Source: a virus
IMG/VR virus record: IMGVR_UViG_3300036792_000156
Span: 1-43,333 of that record
Length of the DNA stretch: 43,333 bases
Direction: 5' to 3' (one strand)
A program made the position numbers and the translations under genes. The notes below the pieces were generated by a model that was given only the letters and a program-made list of their open reading frames with translations, was not told the origin of the DNA and did not search any database. This document shows positions 23,080 to 31,221 of the stretch, in pieces (position 1 is the first letter of the stretch; each line of letters opens with the position of its first letter).

Positions 23080-24693
23080 TCACACGACGGCACCGACGAC
23101 CTCGGCCGGGGGCCGCGTCTCGTCGCGCCACACGATCTCGATCAGCTCGGGATTGAACACCCGCCGGCCACGATCCGGGACCGGGTGTATGACCACGCGT
23201 TCCATTAGCGCCTGCAGAACCGCGCGCCGCCGCGCGGTCCCCATGCTCGCCCATACCGCAGCGGCCGGCCTGCCCCGGAATTCCGCCAGCGGGTCCGGGC
23301 CGGCGGGCGCGCGCAGCGCCGCCTCTGCCTCCGCCAGCTCGCCGCGCAGCCGCGTGAGGTCGGCCCGCGCCTGATCGCCGTCGATCAGTCCCTCGGTGTG
23401 GAGAGTGTTCTTCTCCCGTATCAGCCTGCGCAGCCGCGCGGTTTGCGCCTCCCACCGTGCCGCCTCGGTGGCGGCCAGAGGGGGCGGCGGCTTGAGGAGA
23501 TCGGCCGCGTCGGGCATCGAAAGCCGGCCGACCGCCACCGCGCCGACGAGCTGGTCGAGGCGGTCGACGCTGCGGGTGACGTGCCATCCGCCCTGGCACA
23601 TATACCGTGGCCCCCTCTTGGCTTTCGGCCCCATCTTGCTCCCGGTCGCCTGCGCCCCGCACACGCCGCACACGGCGATCAGCGAAAGCATGTACTTGCT
23701 CGGCGTCGGCGACGGGCCGCGCCGCCGGCGCTCGGGGGCACACAGCAGCGTGACCATCTGAGTCCAGCGCTCAACACTGACGATCGGTTCCCACGGCCCC
23801 GGCCGAAGATCGCCGTTGTGGTTGTCCAGCCCGGCTACCGCCGGCTTGATAAGCACGCTCTTGAGTGTGGTCTGTGTCCACTGCCCGCCCCGCATGGTCG
23901 GCACCCCGCGCTCGCGCAGCCCCGCCAGCACCTCGCGCAGCTTCACGCGCCGGTCAAGGAGGTCGTCGTACGCGGCACGGATCACCTCGGCCTGTTCCGG
24001 GTGGTGGACAAGACGCCTGCGGTACTCGGCAGATTCGGGATCGGGGCTGAACCCGTACCCGCACTGCCCGCCCCGGTAAGACTTGCCGAAATAGCGGTCG
24101 TGCCCCTCGGCGACGCGCCGCGCCGTGGCGCGGCTCGACATGTTCGCGAACGCCAGCATGACCCGCGCCATGGTGATGCCGTCGTTTGTGGCGAGGTTGA
24201 CCTGCCCGGCCGTCTTGGAGTGGATGACCGCGCCGTGATGCTCGGACACGTCGATAAGGTCTTCCAAGTCGCGGGGGTCGCGTGCGATCCGGTCAATGTC
24301 TTCCGCGAACATGGCGTGCGCCCTGCCCGCCTGGAGGTCCGCGATGATGCCGGCGAAGACCGGCCGGATCACCCGCCACACCACCATCGTGGTTCCGTCT
24401 TCGAGCGTGATCGTGATCCGCTTGCGCTTGAAGGCGCTCGCGTTCTTCGGCTTATCGCCGTCCATGTCATTTTCGATCCGCACGCCGTCGGCCGGCACGA
24501 TGAAGCCGAGCCCTGTTGCCAGCGCTCTTAGCGCCTCGATCCGGCCGGCCATCTGCTCCGGGTCTGTCATCTCGGACAGCCGCAGGTAGAGCAGCGCGTA
24601 TCGCGGTTCGCCGGGGCGCGGTGTGCCCGGCAGGGCCGGTCGGCGTAGTCTGACTCGGCCGTCGTCGCCGATCTCAAGCTCGTTAGCTGCCAT
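23080..24693 (-). CDS. int: Large serine integrase
   Basis: A 537-residue large serine recombinase that integrates the phage genome at an attB site. The catalytic Ser is S40 in YLRLS. The catalytic domain includes AEDIDRIARDPRDLEDLID, and the conserved insert with ITLEDGTTMVVWRVIRPVFA before it is common in actinophage integrases. The recombinase domain follows (GGQCGYGFSPDPE, then RERGVPTMRGGQWTQTTLKS), then a zinc ribbon (CGVCGAQ and a later Cys/His), then a coiled segment (TARLRRLIREKNTLHTEGLI). ATG 24693 is chosen for its AGGAGG 6 nt upstream. No separate excision factor is evident. Confidence 0.93.
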   Translation of the reverse strand: MAANELEIGDDGRVRLRRPALPGTPRPGEPRYALLYLRLSEMTDPEQMAGRIEALRALATGLGFIVPADGVRIENDMDGDKPKNASAFKRKRITITLEDGTTMVVWRVIRPVFAGIIADLQAGRAHAMFAEDIDRIARDPRDLEDLIDVSEHHGAVIHSKTAGQVNLATNDGITMARVMLAFANMSSRATARRVAEGHDRYFGKSYRGGQCGYGFSPDPESAEYRRRLVHHPEQAEVIRAAYDDLLDRRVKLREVLAGLRERGVPTMRGGQWTQTTLKSVLIKPAVAGLDNHNGDLRPGPWEPIVSVERWTQMVTLLCAPERRRRGPSPTPSKYMLSLIAVCGVCGAQATGSKMGPKAKRGPRYMCQGGWHVTRSVDRLDQLVGAVAVGRLSMPDAADLLKPPPPLAATEAARWEAQTARLRRLIREKNTLHTEGLIDGDQARADLTRLRGELAEAEAALRAPAGPDPLAEFRGRPAAAVWASMGTARRRAVLQALMERVVIHPVPDRGRRVFNPELIEIVWRDETRPPAEVVGAVV

Positions 24694-24734
24694 GTCGTGC
24701 CTCCTGTGGGGCGTACCCATTTCGTGTCGGCTTA

Positions 24735-24762
24735 TTTGTGCAGGGGCAGGCCACTGCACAAA
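24735..24762. other. Perfect 9-bp inverted repeat upstream of the integrase
   Basis: TTTGTGCAG at 24735-24743 is matched by CTGCACAAA at 24754-24762 across 10 nt. It lies 42 nt before the integrase start. It could be an operator, part of attP, or a leader hairpin on the integrase transcript. Confidence 0.6.
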
Positions 24763-24828
24763 CTAGAGTACACGTCATTCCCGCAGGTCAGAGACGTTTC
24801 GGGACATTGCAGGGGTATCCGGCCCCCC

Positions 24829-24857
24829 TTGCGCGCGTGTAATCGCAGGGTTACTAT
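24829..24857 (+). promoter_or_regulatory. Candidate rightward promoter for the recombination genes
   Basis: TTGCGC at 24829-24834 and TACTAT at 24852-24857 with a 17-nt spacer resemble a sigma-70-type promoter. It points toward the gene at 25083, leaving a leader of about 220 nt. The match is partial, so this remains a candidate. Confidence 0.35.
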
Positions 24858-25082
24858 CCGTGTTCATGGCCCAAGCCCGGTGAGCGGCCTCAAAAGCTAC
24901 CGGAGAGCAGTAAGCCCGCATCGTCGCGACTGGCTCTAAACGGCCCGGCAGACAAAAACGCAGCAGCCCTACCGGGGGAGACGGCTTAAATACCCCCGGA
25001 GCCCGCACGCCCCGCGACTGGCTCGAAAAGGCCCGAGGGCACTTCACTCCGTGCAGTGCTTGCCCTTGGGGGACCTGTTGTC

Positions 25083-25349
25083 ATGGGCGTGTCACATGCG
25101 GCCAGCGAGGCCGCCGAACGAGCCGTCAGGGACGCGTGGATAGCCGAGCAGCTATCCCAAGCCCCGCCACTGTCCGACCGCCAGCGCGCCGCGCTCGCGC
25201 CGCTCCTCGACTGCACCGGCCCGTCGCTGACGCTGCGCCGTACAGTCGGCGAACCGCACATACATTATGCGGTTCACGCAGAGTCACCGGGGGAAGATCC
25301 ACCATCGGCGCGCCCGTCACAGGGCGCGGCAGGGGGCACGCCGTCGTGA
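25083..25349 (+). CDS. Small hypothetical protein at the start of the recombination operon
   Basis: An 88-residue protein with a helical first half (VSHAASEAAERAVRDAWIAE) and the segment PPLSDRQRAALAPLLD, a pattern familiar from short proteins near actinobacterial mobile elements. The tail is Pro/Gly-rich. ATG 25083 follows a GGGGGA. It overlaps the next gene by 4 nt. Function unknown. Confidence 0.6.
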   Translation: MGVSHAASEAAERAVRDAWIAEQLSQAPPLSDRQRAALAPLLDCTGPSLTLRRTVGEPHIHYAVHAESPGEDPPSARPSQGAAGGTPS

Positions 25350-26152
25350 CCGCCGCCACCGCCCAGGAGGGCGTGAGGCGGCGCGCATACGGCACTGGAC
25401 ACGGCTACACGATCGACGGCCGGAAGGTGCCAGGTGTGACCACCATCCTGCGGATGGTCCCCAAAGACGCCCTCGTGACGTGGGCGGCGAACAGCGGGGC
25501 CGACTACGCAATCGACAACTGGGACGACCTCGCGAAGCTCGCGTTGTCGGCCCGCCGCAAGCGCATCGCGAACGCCCACCGCGAGGACCGCGACAAGGCC
25601 GCCCGGCGCGGCACGCAGGTTCACCGCCTCGCGATGGGGCTGATCGACGGCGACGAGGTCGCCGTGCCCGACGAGCTGGCCGGGCACGTCTGGTCTTACA
25701 TCGACTTCCTCGACCGCTACAACGTGCAGCCCGTCGCGGTCGAGCTGGTCGTGGCGCACCGCGCCCTGATGTACTGCGGGACCCTCGACCTGATCGCGGA
25801 CCTGCCCGCCGTGATCCTCGGCGACGGGGCGCTGATCCCGCCGGCCCGGTGGCTGCTCGACCTGAAGACGAGCCGCAGCGGCATATGGCCCGAGGCGGCG
25901 CTGCAGGTCACGGGGTACCGCCGCGCCGAGCTGTACGTGGCCGGCGACGGCAGCGAGCGCCCCCTGGCGGAGTACGGCGTGCAGCGGACCGGGGCGGTTC
26001 ACGTCACCGCGAACGGGTGGGAGCTGCGGCCCCTGGCGTCCCACGACGGCGTGTGGGAGTTCTTCCGCCACCTCGTCGCGCTCAACGCCGCGAAGGACGA
26101 CATGCCCGGCTGGGTCGGCGAGGCCGCCGAGCCCCCCGTGCCGCTCCCGTAA
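25346..26152 (+). CDS. RecB/Cas4-like PD-(D/E)XK exonuclease
   Basis: A 268-residue nuclease. The C-terminal half carries the RecB-type motifs: GTLDLIAD (D148), then WLLDLKTS (D172, K174), then the QxxxY motif in ALQVTGYRRAELY (Q187, Y191). RGTQVHRLAMGLIDGDE near residue 89 is the usual conserved His-containing helix. Together with the RecT-like protein it probably forms a recombination pair in which the exonuclease produces single strands that RecT anneals. GTG start coupled to the previous gene. Confidence 0.85.
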   Translation: MTAATAQEGVRRRAYGTGHGYTIDGRKVPGVTTILRMVPKDALVTWAANSGADYAIDNWDDLAKLALSARRKRIANAHREDRDKAARRGTQVHRLAMGLIDGDEVAVPDELAGHVWSYIDFLDRYNVQPVAVELVVAHRALMYCGTLDLIADLPAVILGDGALIPPARWLLDLKTSRSGIWPEAALQVTGYRRAELYVAGDGSERPLAEYGVQRTGAVHVTANGWELRPLASHDGVWEFFRHLVALNAAKDDMPGWVGEAAEPPVPLP

Positions 26153-26254
26153 CGGGGGAGCGGGCGCGGCGGCCCCCCTATGGCCCGTCGCGCCCGCCCG
26201 CCCCCGCTCACAGCAATCACAACGCAGCTCCCCACAGCGAAGGAGACCCCTACA
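26153..26254. other. Short gap with ribosome-binding site of the recT leader ORF
   Basis: About 100 nt of G+C-rich DNA followed by a more A+T-rich stretch. AAGGAG at 26240-26245 is one of the best ribosome-binding sites in the window, but it is placed for the 17-codon ORF at 26255 and lies 55 nt from the recT-like start. No promoter match is convincing. Confidence 0.45.
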
Positions 26255-26308
26255 GTGACGCCGCTCACGCTAGCAGTCAGTAACCGTCTAAGTACCGGAA
26301 GTGACTGA
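26255..26308 (+). CDS. Possible 17-residue leader peptide before the recT-like gene
   Basis: GTG 26255 follows AAGGAG with a 9-nt spacer and opens a 17-codon ORF, MTPLTLAVSNRLSTGSD, whose stop at 26306-26308 lies just inside the recT-like gene (start 26301) in another frame. Ribosomes ending here would be placed to restart at 26301, which has no good ribosome-binding site itself. The arrangement fits translational coupling or attenuation; chance cannot be excluded for so short an ORF. Confidence 0.45.
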   Translation: MTPLTLAVSNRLSTGSD

Positions 26309-27353
26309 CGTGTCGTCGGACGAACTTTCCCTGCGCGCGTGGTTCGCCGAGGCCGAGGCCGCCGCCGGGATCGCCAACCAGGTGTGCAGCACCGCGTTCT
26401 GCCCCGACACCCTCAAGCGCTGGAAGGCCGAGGGGAACCGCAAGGTGCTCGACGTCGAGGCGACCGTCGCGACCGTCGCCGCCGCGCTCATGACCGGGCA
26501 GGAACTCGGGTTCGGCCCCATGGCGTCGCTCCGCTCGATCGACATCATCAGGGGCACCCCCGCATTGCGCGCGATCGCGCTGCGGGCGCTCGTGCAGAAG
26601 CACGGGCACGACATCACGATCGTCGACGCCACCGAGCACCGCGCCGTCGTGCGGGGCCGCCGCTCCAACGGGGAAACGCAGCAGTCGGTGTGGACGATCG
26701 ACCGGGCGCGACTCCTCGGCGTCTACCCCGGCCCCGCCGACGGGCAGTGGCGCCGCCAGCCTCAGAACATGCTCGTCGCGCGCGCGTCCGCCGAGGTCGC
26801 CCGGTGGATCGCCTCTGACGCGATCCTCGGCATGCCCTACGTCTACGAGGAACTCGTCGACGCGCCCTATGAAATCCACCGCGACGAGCCCGCCGAGGAC
26901 AGCCCGCAGGCCGCCGAGGAGGCCGCCCGGCCGAAGCGGGCCCGCACCGCGAAGCGCAGCACCCGTGTAAACGCCTCGCCGCTGGCGCTGCTCCCGCCGC
27001 CGCCGCCGCCGCACCCCGACGACAGCAGCGGCACCCCCGGGCCGCCCTCGCCGCCGCTCGGCGCGGACGGCAGCGAGGTGCCCGCCCCCGCCGAGCCCGC
27101 CGCCGAGAGCGAGGCGCCGCCGCTGATCAGCCGGCCCGCGCTCGCCGCCCTGCACATCAAGCTCCGCGAGGCCGGCCTCACCAGCTCCGCCGCCGCCCTC
27201 AAGCGGATCAGCGAATGGGCCGGGCGGGAGGTCACCAGCACCAAGACGCTGACCGCCGCCGAGGCGTCGGCCGTGCTCGGCAAGCTCGCCGACGCCGCCG
27301 CCGAGGCCCGGCCCGCCGAGGAGGAGGGAGACAGCAGTGCTGATGACCAATGA
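26301..27353 (+). CDS. RecT-like single-strand annealing protein
   Basis: A 350-residue protein. The first 190 residues resemble actinophage RecT-like proteins: VATVAAALMTGQELGFGPMA, then SLRSIDIIRGTPALRAIALR and LVARASAEVARWIASDAILG. Residues 200-275 form a Pro/Ala-rich linker with a run of seven Pro. The final 80 residues form a helical domain (RPALAALHIKLREAGLTSS, then TAAEASAVLGKLADAAAEAR). It promotes annealing of complementary single strands. GTGTAAAC lies in the linker at 26965. Confidence 0.82.
   Translation: MTDVSSDELSLRAWFAEAEAAAGIANQVCSTAFCPDTLKRWKAEGNRKVLDVEATVATVAAALMTGQELGFGPMASLRSIDIIRGTPALRAIALRALVQKHGHDITIVDATEHRAVVRGRRSNGETQQSVWTIDRARLLGVYPGPADGQWRRQPQNMLVARASAEVARWIASDAILGMPYVYEELVDAPYEIHRDEPAEDSPQAAEEAARPKRARTAKRSTRVNASPLALLPPPPPPHPDDSSGTPGPPSPPLGADGSEVPAPAEPAAESEAPPLISRPALAALHIKLREAGLTSSAAALKRISEWAGREVTSTKTLTAAEASAVLGKLADAAAEARPAEEEGDSSADDQ
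26965..26972 (-). repeat. GTTTACAC motif, site 10 (reverse)
   Basis: GTGTAAAC in the linker part of the recT-like gene, encoding part of RVNA. Confidence 0.8.
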
Positions 27354-27582
27354 CGCGGCTAACCAGCTCGCCGGCCGCGCCGACGTGTACCTGCGGTTCG
27401 GCGGGGCGATGCTGAGCCGCGACGACCTCGCCGCGATCGTCGCGGACTGGACCGAGGCCCGCGCCGTCGTCGCGCACGTGATCGCCCTGCACCGCCAGGC
27501 CCGCGAGGAGCTGTCGGCGACGGATGCCGGGGCCGCGCACGACCGCGGCGACGTTTACACGCCGCCGTGGGCGCCGTCGTGA
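27337..27582 (+). CDS. Hypothetical protein
   Basis: An 81-residue, mostly helical protein (RDDLAAIVADWTEARAVVAH and onward). GTG 27337 or ATG 27343 may be used; a GGAGGGAG lies upstream. A GTTTACAC copy at 27553 encodes VYT near the C-terminus. No family recognised. Confidence 0.6.
   Translation: MLMTNDAANQLAGRADVYLRFGGAMLSRDDLAAIVADWTEARAVVAHVIALHRQAREELSATDAGAAHDRGDVYTPPWAPS
27553..27560 (+). repeat. GTTTACAC motif, site 11
   Basis: Near the 3' end of the gene at 27337, encoding VYT. Context ACGTTTACACGCC. Confidence 0.8.
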
Positions 27583-27740
27583 GCCGCGCCGGCCGCGCCC
27601 GCGCCGTCATCGCCGCCGCTGCGCCCGCGTGGGCGCAGGTGCTCCGCCAGGCGTGGCTCGTCGCCCGCGCGACCGTGCTCGCGCTGCGCGTGGCCCTCTC
27701 CCGCCCCCGGGCCGACGAGGAGGAGGTGCCCGCGCCGTGA
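27579..27740 (+). CDS. Very small basic protein
   Basis: A 53-residue ORF fitted between GTGA overlaps on both sides, which supports it as a real gene. It is rich in Ala and Arg with a central amphipathic or weakly hydrophobic helix (QAWLVARATVLALRVALSR) and an acidic end. Function unknown. Confidence 0.55.
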   Translation: MSRAGRARAVIAAAAPAWAQVLRQAWLVARATVLALRVALSRPRADEEEVPAP

Positions 27741-28120
27741 GCCGCAACCGGGGCAACCGCGCCCCTCACTGGGTCGCCGCCTACCTCCGCCCGTGGTGGC
27801 CGTCCGCCGAGCCCACCCCCAACAGCCGCAACGGCCGGGACATCCTCGGCACCCCCGGCGCCGCGATCGAGATCAAGACCGGCACCGAGTGGCGGAACTC
27901 GTGGCTGAAGCAAGCCGCGTCCTACGCCGACGACGGCGAGGTCCCGATCCTGCTCTACCTACCGCCCGGCCTCGGCGAACGGCACGTCGCCGACGCCATG
28001 GGCGTGCTCCCGCTCCGCATCCTCATGCCGTTGCTGGTCGCCGCCGGGTACGCGCCGGCGCCGGCGAAAGCGCGCGACCTCACCGCCGACCCGCCCGACG
28101 ACGAGGGGGGGCCGTGGTGA
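27737..28120 (+). CDS. Small PD-(D/E)XK nuclease, possible Holliday junction resolvase
   Basis: A 127-residue protein with the nuclease signature GRDILGTPGAAIEIKTG (D35, E45, K47), followed by WLKQAASYADDGEVPILLYL. Size and motif spacing suit VRR-Nuc or resolvase-like enzymes that cut branched DNA. It sits between the RecT-like gene and the methyltransferases, so a role in recombination is likely. Both ends overlap neighbours as GTGA. Confidence 0.7.
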   Translation: MSRNRGNRAPHWVAAYLRPWWPSAEPTPNSRNGRDILGTPGAAIEIKTGTEWRNSWLKQAASYADDGEVPILLYLPPGLGERHVADAMGVLPLRILMPLLVAAGYAPAPAKARDLTADPPDDEGGPW

Positions 28121-29272
28121 GCGGGCGCGTGATCATCCTGCGGGGCGACGCCGCGCGCCTCCCGCTGCGCGACGCCAGCGTGGACCTGATCGTCACGTCG
28201 CCGCCGTACTACGCGCAGCGCGCGTACGCCGACAGCGGCGAGGTCTACGCCGGGCAGATCGGCGGCGAGGCCACCCCGGGCGAGTACGTCGCCGCCCTGA
28301 TCGGGTGCACCCGCGAATGGAAGCGGGTCCTGTCCCCGCGCGGGTCAATCTTCGTGAACCTCGGCGACAAGTACACCGGCAGCGGCGGGCACGGCCACTC
28401 CGGGCTGCGGCCCGGACGGTACACCGGCAACACGACCGCCATCCCGCCGACCCACGGCGAACGATGGGGCCGCGCGCCCAAGTCGCTGCTCGGGCTGCCG
28501 TGGCGCTACGCCCTCGCGTGCACCGACCAGCTAGGGCTGACGCTCCGCGCCGAGATCATCTGGTCAAAGGTCGCCACCCTGCCCGACCCGGCCGCCGACC
28601 GGGTCAGCCGCTCCCACGAGCAGGTGTTTCACTTCACCCGCTCGCGCAGCTACTTCGCCGCCGTCGAGGAGACCCGCGAACCGCACCGCCTGAGCACCAG
28701 CAGCGTGTGGGTCATCGCGCCGGCGCCGCTGATCGTCCCGGCGCACCTCGGCGTGGACCACTTCGCCGCGTTCCCGCCGGAACTGCCGCGCCGGGTCATC
28801 CTCGACCGCGTGCGGCGAGGGACGGCGCCCGGTAGTGCGGCCGGCCGGGCTCACGCCCGAAGGCGAGCGGCTCGCACGAGGACGCAGCCGCGCCTCGCTG
28901 CGGTACGCCGCCGGCGCGCAGGGCCGCGCGGGGGAATCGCTCGGCGTCCTTCACACCCTCAGCGGCGCCGAGCTGCGGCGGCACACCGAGCCTGCGGCCG
29001 TCACCGGCTACGCCTGCGCCTGCCCCGACGCGTCCGCGCCCGCCCGCCCGGCCGTCGTCTTGGACCCGTTCGGCGGCAGCGGCACGACGGCGCTGACCGC
29101 CGCCATGCTCGGCCGCACCGGCATCACCGTCGACCGCTCCGCCGACTACTGCCGGCTCGCCGCGTGGCGCACCGCCGACCCCGCCGAGCGCGCCAGGGCG
29201 CTCGGCGTCCCCAAGCCCCCGCCCGTGATCGACGGGCAGGGTTCGCTGTTCGACGAGATAGGCACGCCATGA
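28117..29272 (+). pseudogene. DNA methyltransferase, frameshifted into two halves
   Basis: The first part (start GTG 28117) encodes an N4-cytosine/N6-adenine-type methyltransferase beginning: VDLIVTSPPYYAQRAY (catalytic TSPPY near residue 28), EWKRVLSPRGSIFVNLGDKY and HFAAFPPELPRRVI. Near 28800-28815 the protein-like sequence moves to another frame (position mod 3 changes from 1 to 2) and continues CGEGRRPVV, GYACACPDASAPARPAVVLD, then PFGGSGTTALTAAMLGRTG, the AdoMet-binding motif, ending at 29272. The first frame runs on without protein character. Either the gene is broken, the sequence has an indel, or a plus-1 shift is used. Separate halves would lack a complete active site. Confidence 0.8.
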
Positions 29273-30327
29273 CCATCAGCGAGGACGTAATCACGGGCAC
29301 CGTCACCGGAGCCAAGACACCCGAGCAGTGGGCGCGGGTCATCCGTGCCGACCTCGGCCAGGCCGTCGCCGGGTTCGTCGCCGCCGGGCAGCACCTCGCG
29401 GAAGCGAAGCGCGCAATTCCCCACGGACAATGGGAATCGTGGTGTAAAGAGCAGGTAGGGATCAGCTCGGAAACCGCGGTCAGGCTTATGGCGCTTCCAC
29501 GCCATGAGGTGATCGCAAATCCTGCCCATGGGCAGGATTTGCCGCCGTCGTGGCGCACGTTGTACGAGGTGTCGCGGCTCGACCCGCCGCTATTGCTCGC
29601 CGCGATCGAGGCGGGCGACATTCACGCCGAGATGGAGCGCAAAGAAGCAATCGCGGTCGTTACCGAATACCGGAAGGCCGCCGCGATCGAGGCCGCCAAG
29701 TCAGTGCAGCCCGGCCAGTGGTGGCAGCTCGGCCCGCACCTGCTGTACTGCGGAGACTCCGCTTCCGCCGACTTCACCGGCCGCGCCGTCGGCGCCGCGC
29801 TCGCGTTCGCCGACCCGCCCTACAACGCCGGCAAAGCCGACTGGGACCGCGAATTCACCTGGAACCACGACTACCTGTCCGGTGCCGCCGAAATCGTCGC
29901 CGTCACCCCCGGAATAGGCGCCATCCCCCAATTCATGCGCGCCACCCGAATGCCCTACCGCTGGTCAATGGCCGCCTGGATCAGCAACGGCATGACACAC
30001 GGCGCCCTCGGCTACGGCAACTGGATATACATCGCCCTGTTCGCCGAGGCCGAAAGCATATACAGGGAAATGCAGGACCACATGACTATCACGGTCGGGG
30101 CGGCGCCCCCGACCCGCCACGAGTCACGCAAGCCCGCCGCGCTGCTCGTCAACCTGATCGAGTCGTTCACCGACCCCGGCGACACCGTGATCGACCCGTT
30201 CCTCGGGTCGGGGACCACCCTGTTCGCCGCCGACCAGGCCGGCCGGACCTGCATCGGCGCGGAGATCCTGCCGGAGTACTGCGCCGAGATCATCGCCCGT
30301 TACGACGGCGAGGCGCACCCCCTGTGA
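29269..30327 (+). CDS. DNA methyltransferase with N-terminal HTH-like domain
   Basis: A 352-residue enzyme. Residues 30-140 are helical and ParB/DUF3102-like, with GQHLAEAKRAIPHGQWESWC and VGISSETAVRLMAL, probably a DNA-binding part. The catalytic domain has DPPYNAG at 182-188 and the AdoMet motif DPFLGSGTTLFAADQAGRTC near residue 312, then IGAEILPEYCAEI. The order DPPY before FxGSGTT marks a beta-class amino-methyltransferase. Parts of the gene are more A+T rich than its neighbours, which may reflect recent acquisition. A 28-bp perfect palindrome lies at codons 83-92. Protection from host restriction is likely. Confidence 0.88.
   Translation: MTISEDVITGTVTGAKTPEQWARVIRADLGQAVAGFVAAGQHLAEAKRAIPHGQWESWCKEQVGISSETAVRLMALPRHEVIANPAHGQDLPPSWRTLYEVSRLDPPLLLAAIEAGDIHAEMERKEAIAVVTEYRKAAAIEAAKSVQPGQWWQLGPHLLYCGDSASADFTGRAVGAALAFADPPYNAGKADWDREFTWNHDYLSGAAEIVAVTPGIGAIPQFMRATRMPYRWSMAAWISNGMTHGALGYGNWIYIALFAEAESIYREMQDHMTITVGAAPPTRHESRKPAALLVNLIESFTDPGDTVIDPFLGSGTTLFAADQAGRTCIGAEILPEYCAEIIARYDGEAHPL
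29515..29542. repeat. Perfect 28-bp palindrome inside the methyltransferase gene
   Basis: Each 14-nt arm reads GCAAATCCTGCCCA on its own strand, centred on CCATGG. In RNA it could form a 12-bp stem with a 4-nt loop. It is coding (ANPAHGQDL). A palindrome this long and exact is not needed for the protein. Confidence 0.9.
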
Positions 30328-30857
30328 GCGCGTTCTACAGCCCCGAGCGCGCCGCAGCCAGCCAGCGCGCCCACCGCACCGCCCAGGCGCAGTTCTACCC
30401 GGCGCTGTTCCAGGGGCGGCCCCTCGCATTCGAGGACTGCACCGACACCGCCGCCGACCTCCGCTACGCCATCGACGTGCAGGTAGCCGTGACGCTGCCG
30501 CAGCTCCGCGCCCCGCTGCGGTTCACCGTGCAGGAACGCTGGCGCCTCGACCTGACCGCCATGGCCTACCGCGACGTCACCGTCACGGAGTGGAACCTCG
30601 ACACCGACCGGCCCTCCGAGCTGCACAAGCTCGGCGCGCACCTGTTCGTGTACGGGTTCTACGACGCGACCCGGGACCGGATCGTCCAGGCCGCCGCCGT
30701 CAACGTGCCGCGCATGGTGCGCGGCTACGCGCTGGGCAAGCTCGCCGGCGCCACCGGGAGCCGGGGCGACCAGACGTTCAAGTGCTTCGCGCTTGGCGAC
30801 CTGACCGCCATCGGCGCCGTCGAGTACCTATACGAAGGAGGACCATCCAATGCCTGA
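30324..30857 (+). CDS. Conserved phage protein of unknown function
   Basis: A 177-residue protein with GTG start overlapping the methyltransferase stop. Notable stretches: FYPALFQGRPLAFEDCTD, DVTVTEWNLDTDRPSELHKL and AAVNVPRMVRGYALGKL. It has mixed strand and helix character and a single Cys in each half. No catalytic motif is recognised. It sits between DNA-modification and replication genes. Confidence 0.6.
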   Translation: MSAFYSPERAAASQRAHRTAQAQFYPALFQGRPLAFEDCTDTAADLRYAIDVQVAVTLPQLRAPLRFTVQERWRLDLTAMAYRDVTVTEWNLDTDRPSELHKLGAHLFVYGFYDATRDRIVQAAAVNVPRMVRGYALGKLAGATGSRGDQTFKCFALGDLTAIGAVEYLYEGGPSNA

Positions 30858-31221
30858 CGCAGCACTCGGCGGGAACCTGCCGCGAGGAGACGCCAACGGG
30901 CTGTCGGCGATGGCCGGCGACCTCATCCGCGAGCCCGAGCGCAAGCGGGTCATCATCGCGATCGTCGACAACCCCAAGACCGTCGTCAACAACATCAGCG
31001 GCGACCGGGTCGCGACCGTCCGCGTGTGCCGGATCGAGGCGGTGCTGCCGCAAGACCTCGGCGCGGCGGAAAAGCTCATGCGGCGGGCGCTGGAAAAGCG
31101 CACCGGCCAGACCGTCCTCCCGCTCGACCTCGAAGACGAGCTGTCGGCCGCGTTCGCCGAGTTCGACCCCGACGCCGGCGACGACGAGGGGGCCGCCGGC
31201 CATGACGCTGACCCTGAATGA
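30850..31221 (+). CDS. Hypothetical protein
   Basis: A 123-residue protein preceded by AAGGAGG, one of the clearest ribosome-binding sites in this operon. It has RKRVIIAIVDNPKTVVNNIS, a strand-rich centre, and an acidic tail (AEFDPDAGDDEGAAG). Proteins of this style are frequent among actinophage replication-region genes; role unknown. Confidence 0.62.
   Translation: MPDAALGGNLPRGDANGLSAMAGDLIREPERKRVIIAIVDNPKTVVNNISGDRVATVRVCRIEAVLPQDLGAAEKLMRRALEKRTGQTVLPLDLEDELSAAFAEFDPDAGDDEGAAGHDADPE

Larger units (their letters stand above)
24694..25082. other. Integrase upstream region, likely attP and divergent promoters
   Basis: 389 nt without a credible gene. It contains a 9-bp inverted repeat (separate entry), a promoter-like pair (separate entry), a 7-bp hairpin CCGGGGG at 24972-24978 with CCCCCGG at 24993-24999, and two imperfect direct copies of GCGACTGGCTCxAAAxGGCCCG at 24926-24947 and 25014-25035. 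Large serine integrase attP sites usually adjoin the gene, so attP is expected here, but no core can be fixed without an attB match. Confidence 0.5.

Noticed and set aside
24860-25040. Possible tRNA or tmRNA fragments
   Set aside because: Words such as GGCTCTAAACGG look tRNA-like, but no cloverleaf or T-loop GTTCGA element could be assembled. No tRNA gene was recognised anywhere in the window by eye.
28305-28835. Rightward frame bridging the two halves of the broken methyltransferase
   Set aside because: It is in the third frame and shows only Arg/Pro-rich shadow translation; neither methyltransferase motif is in it.
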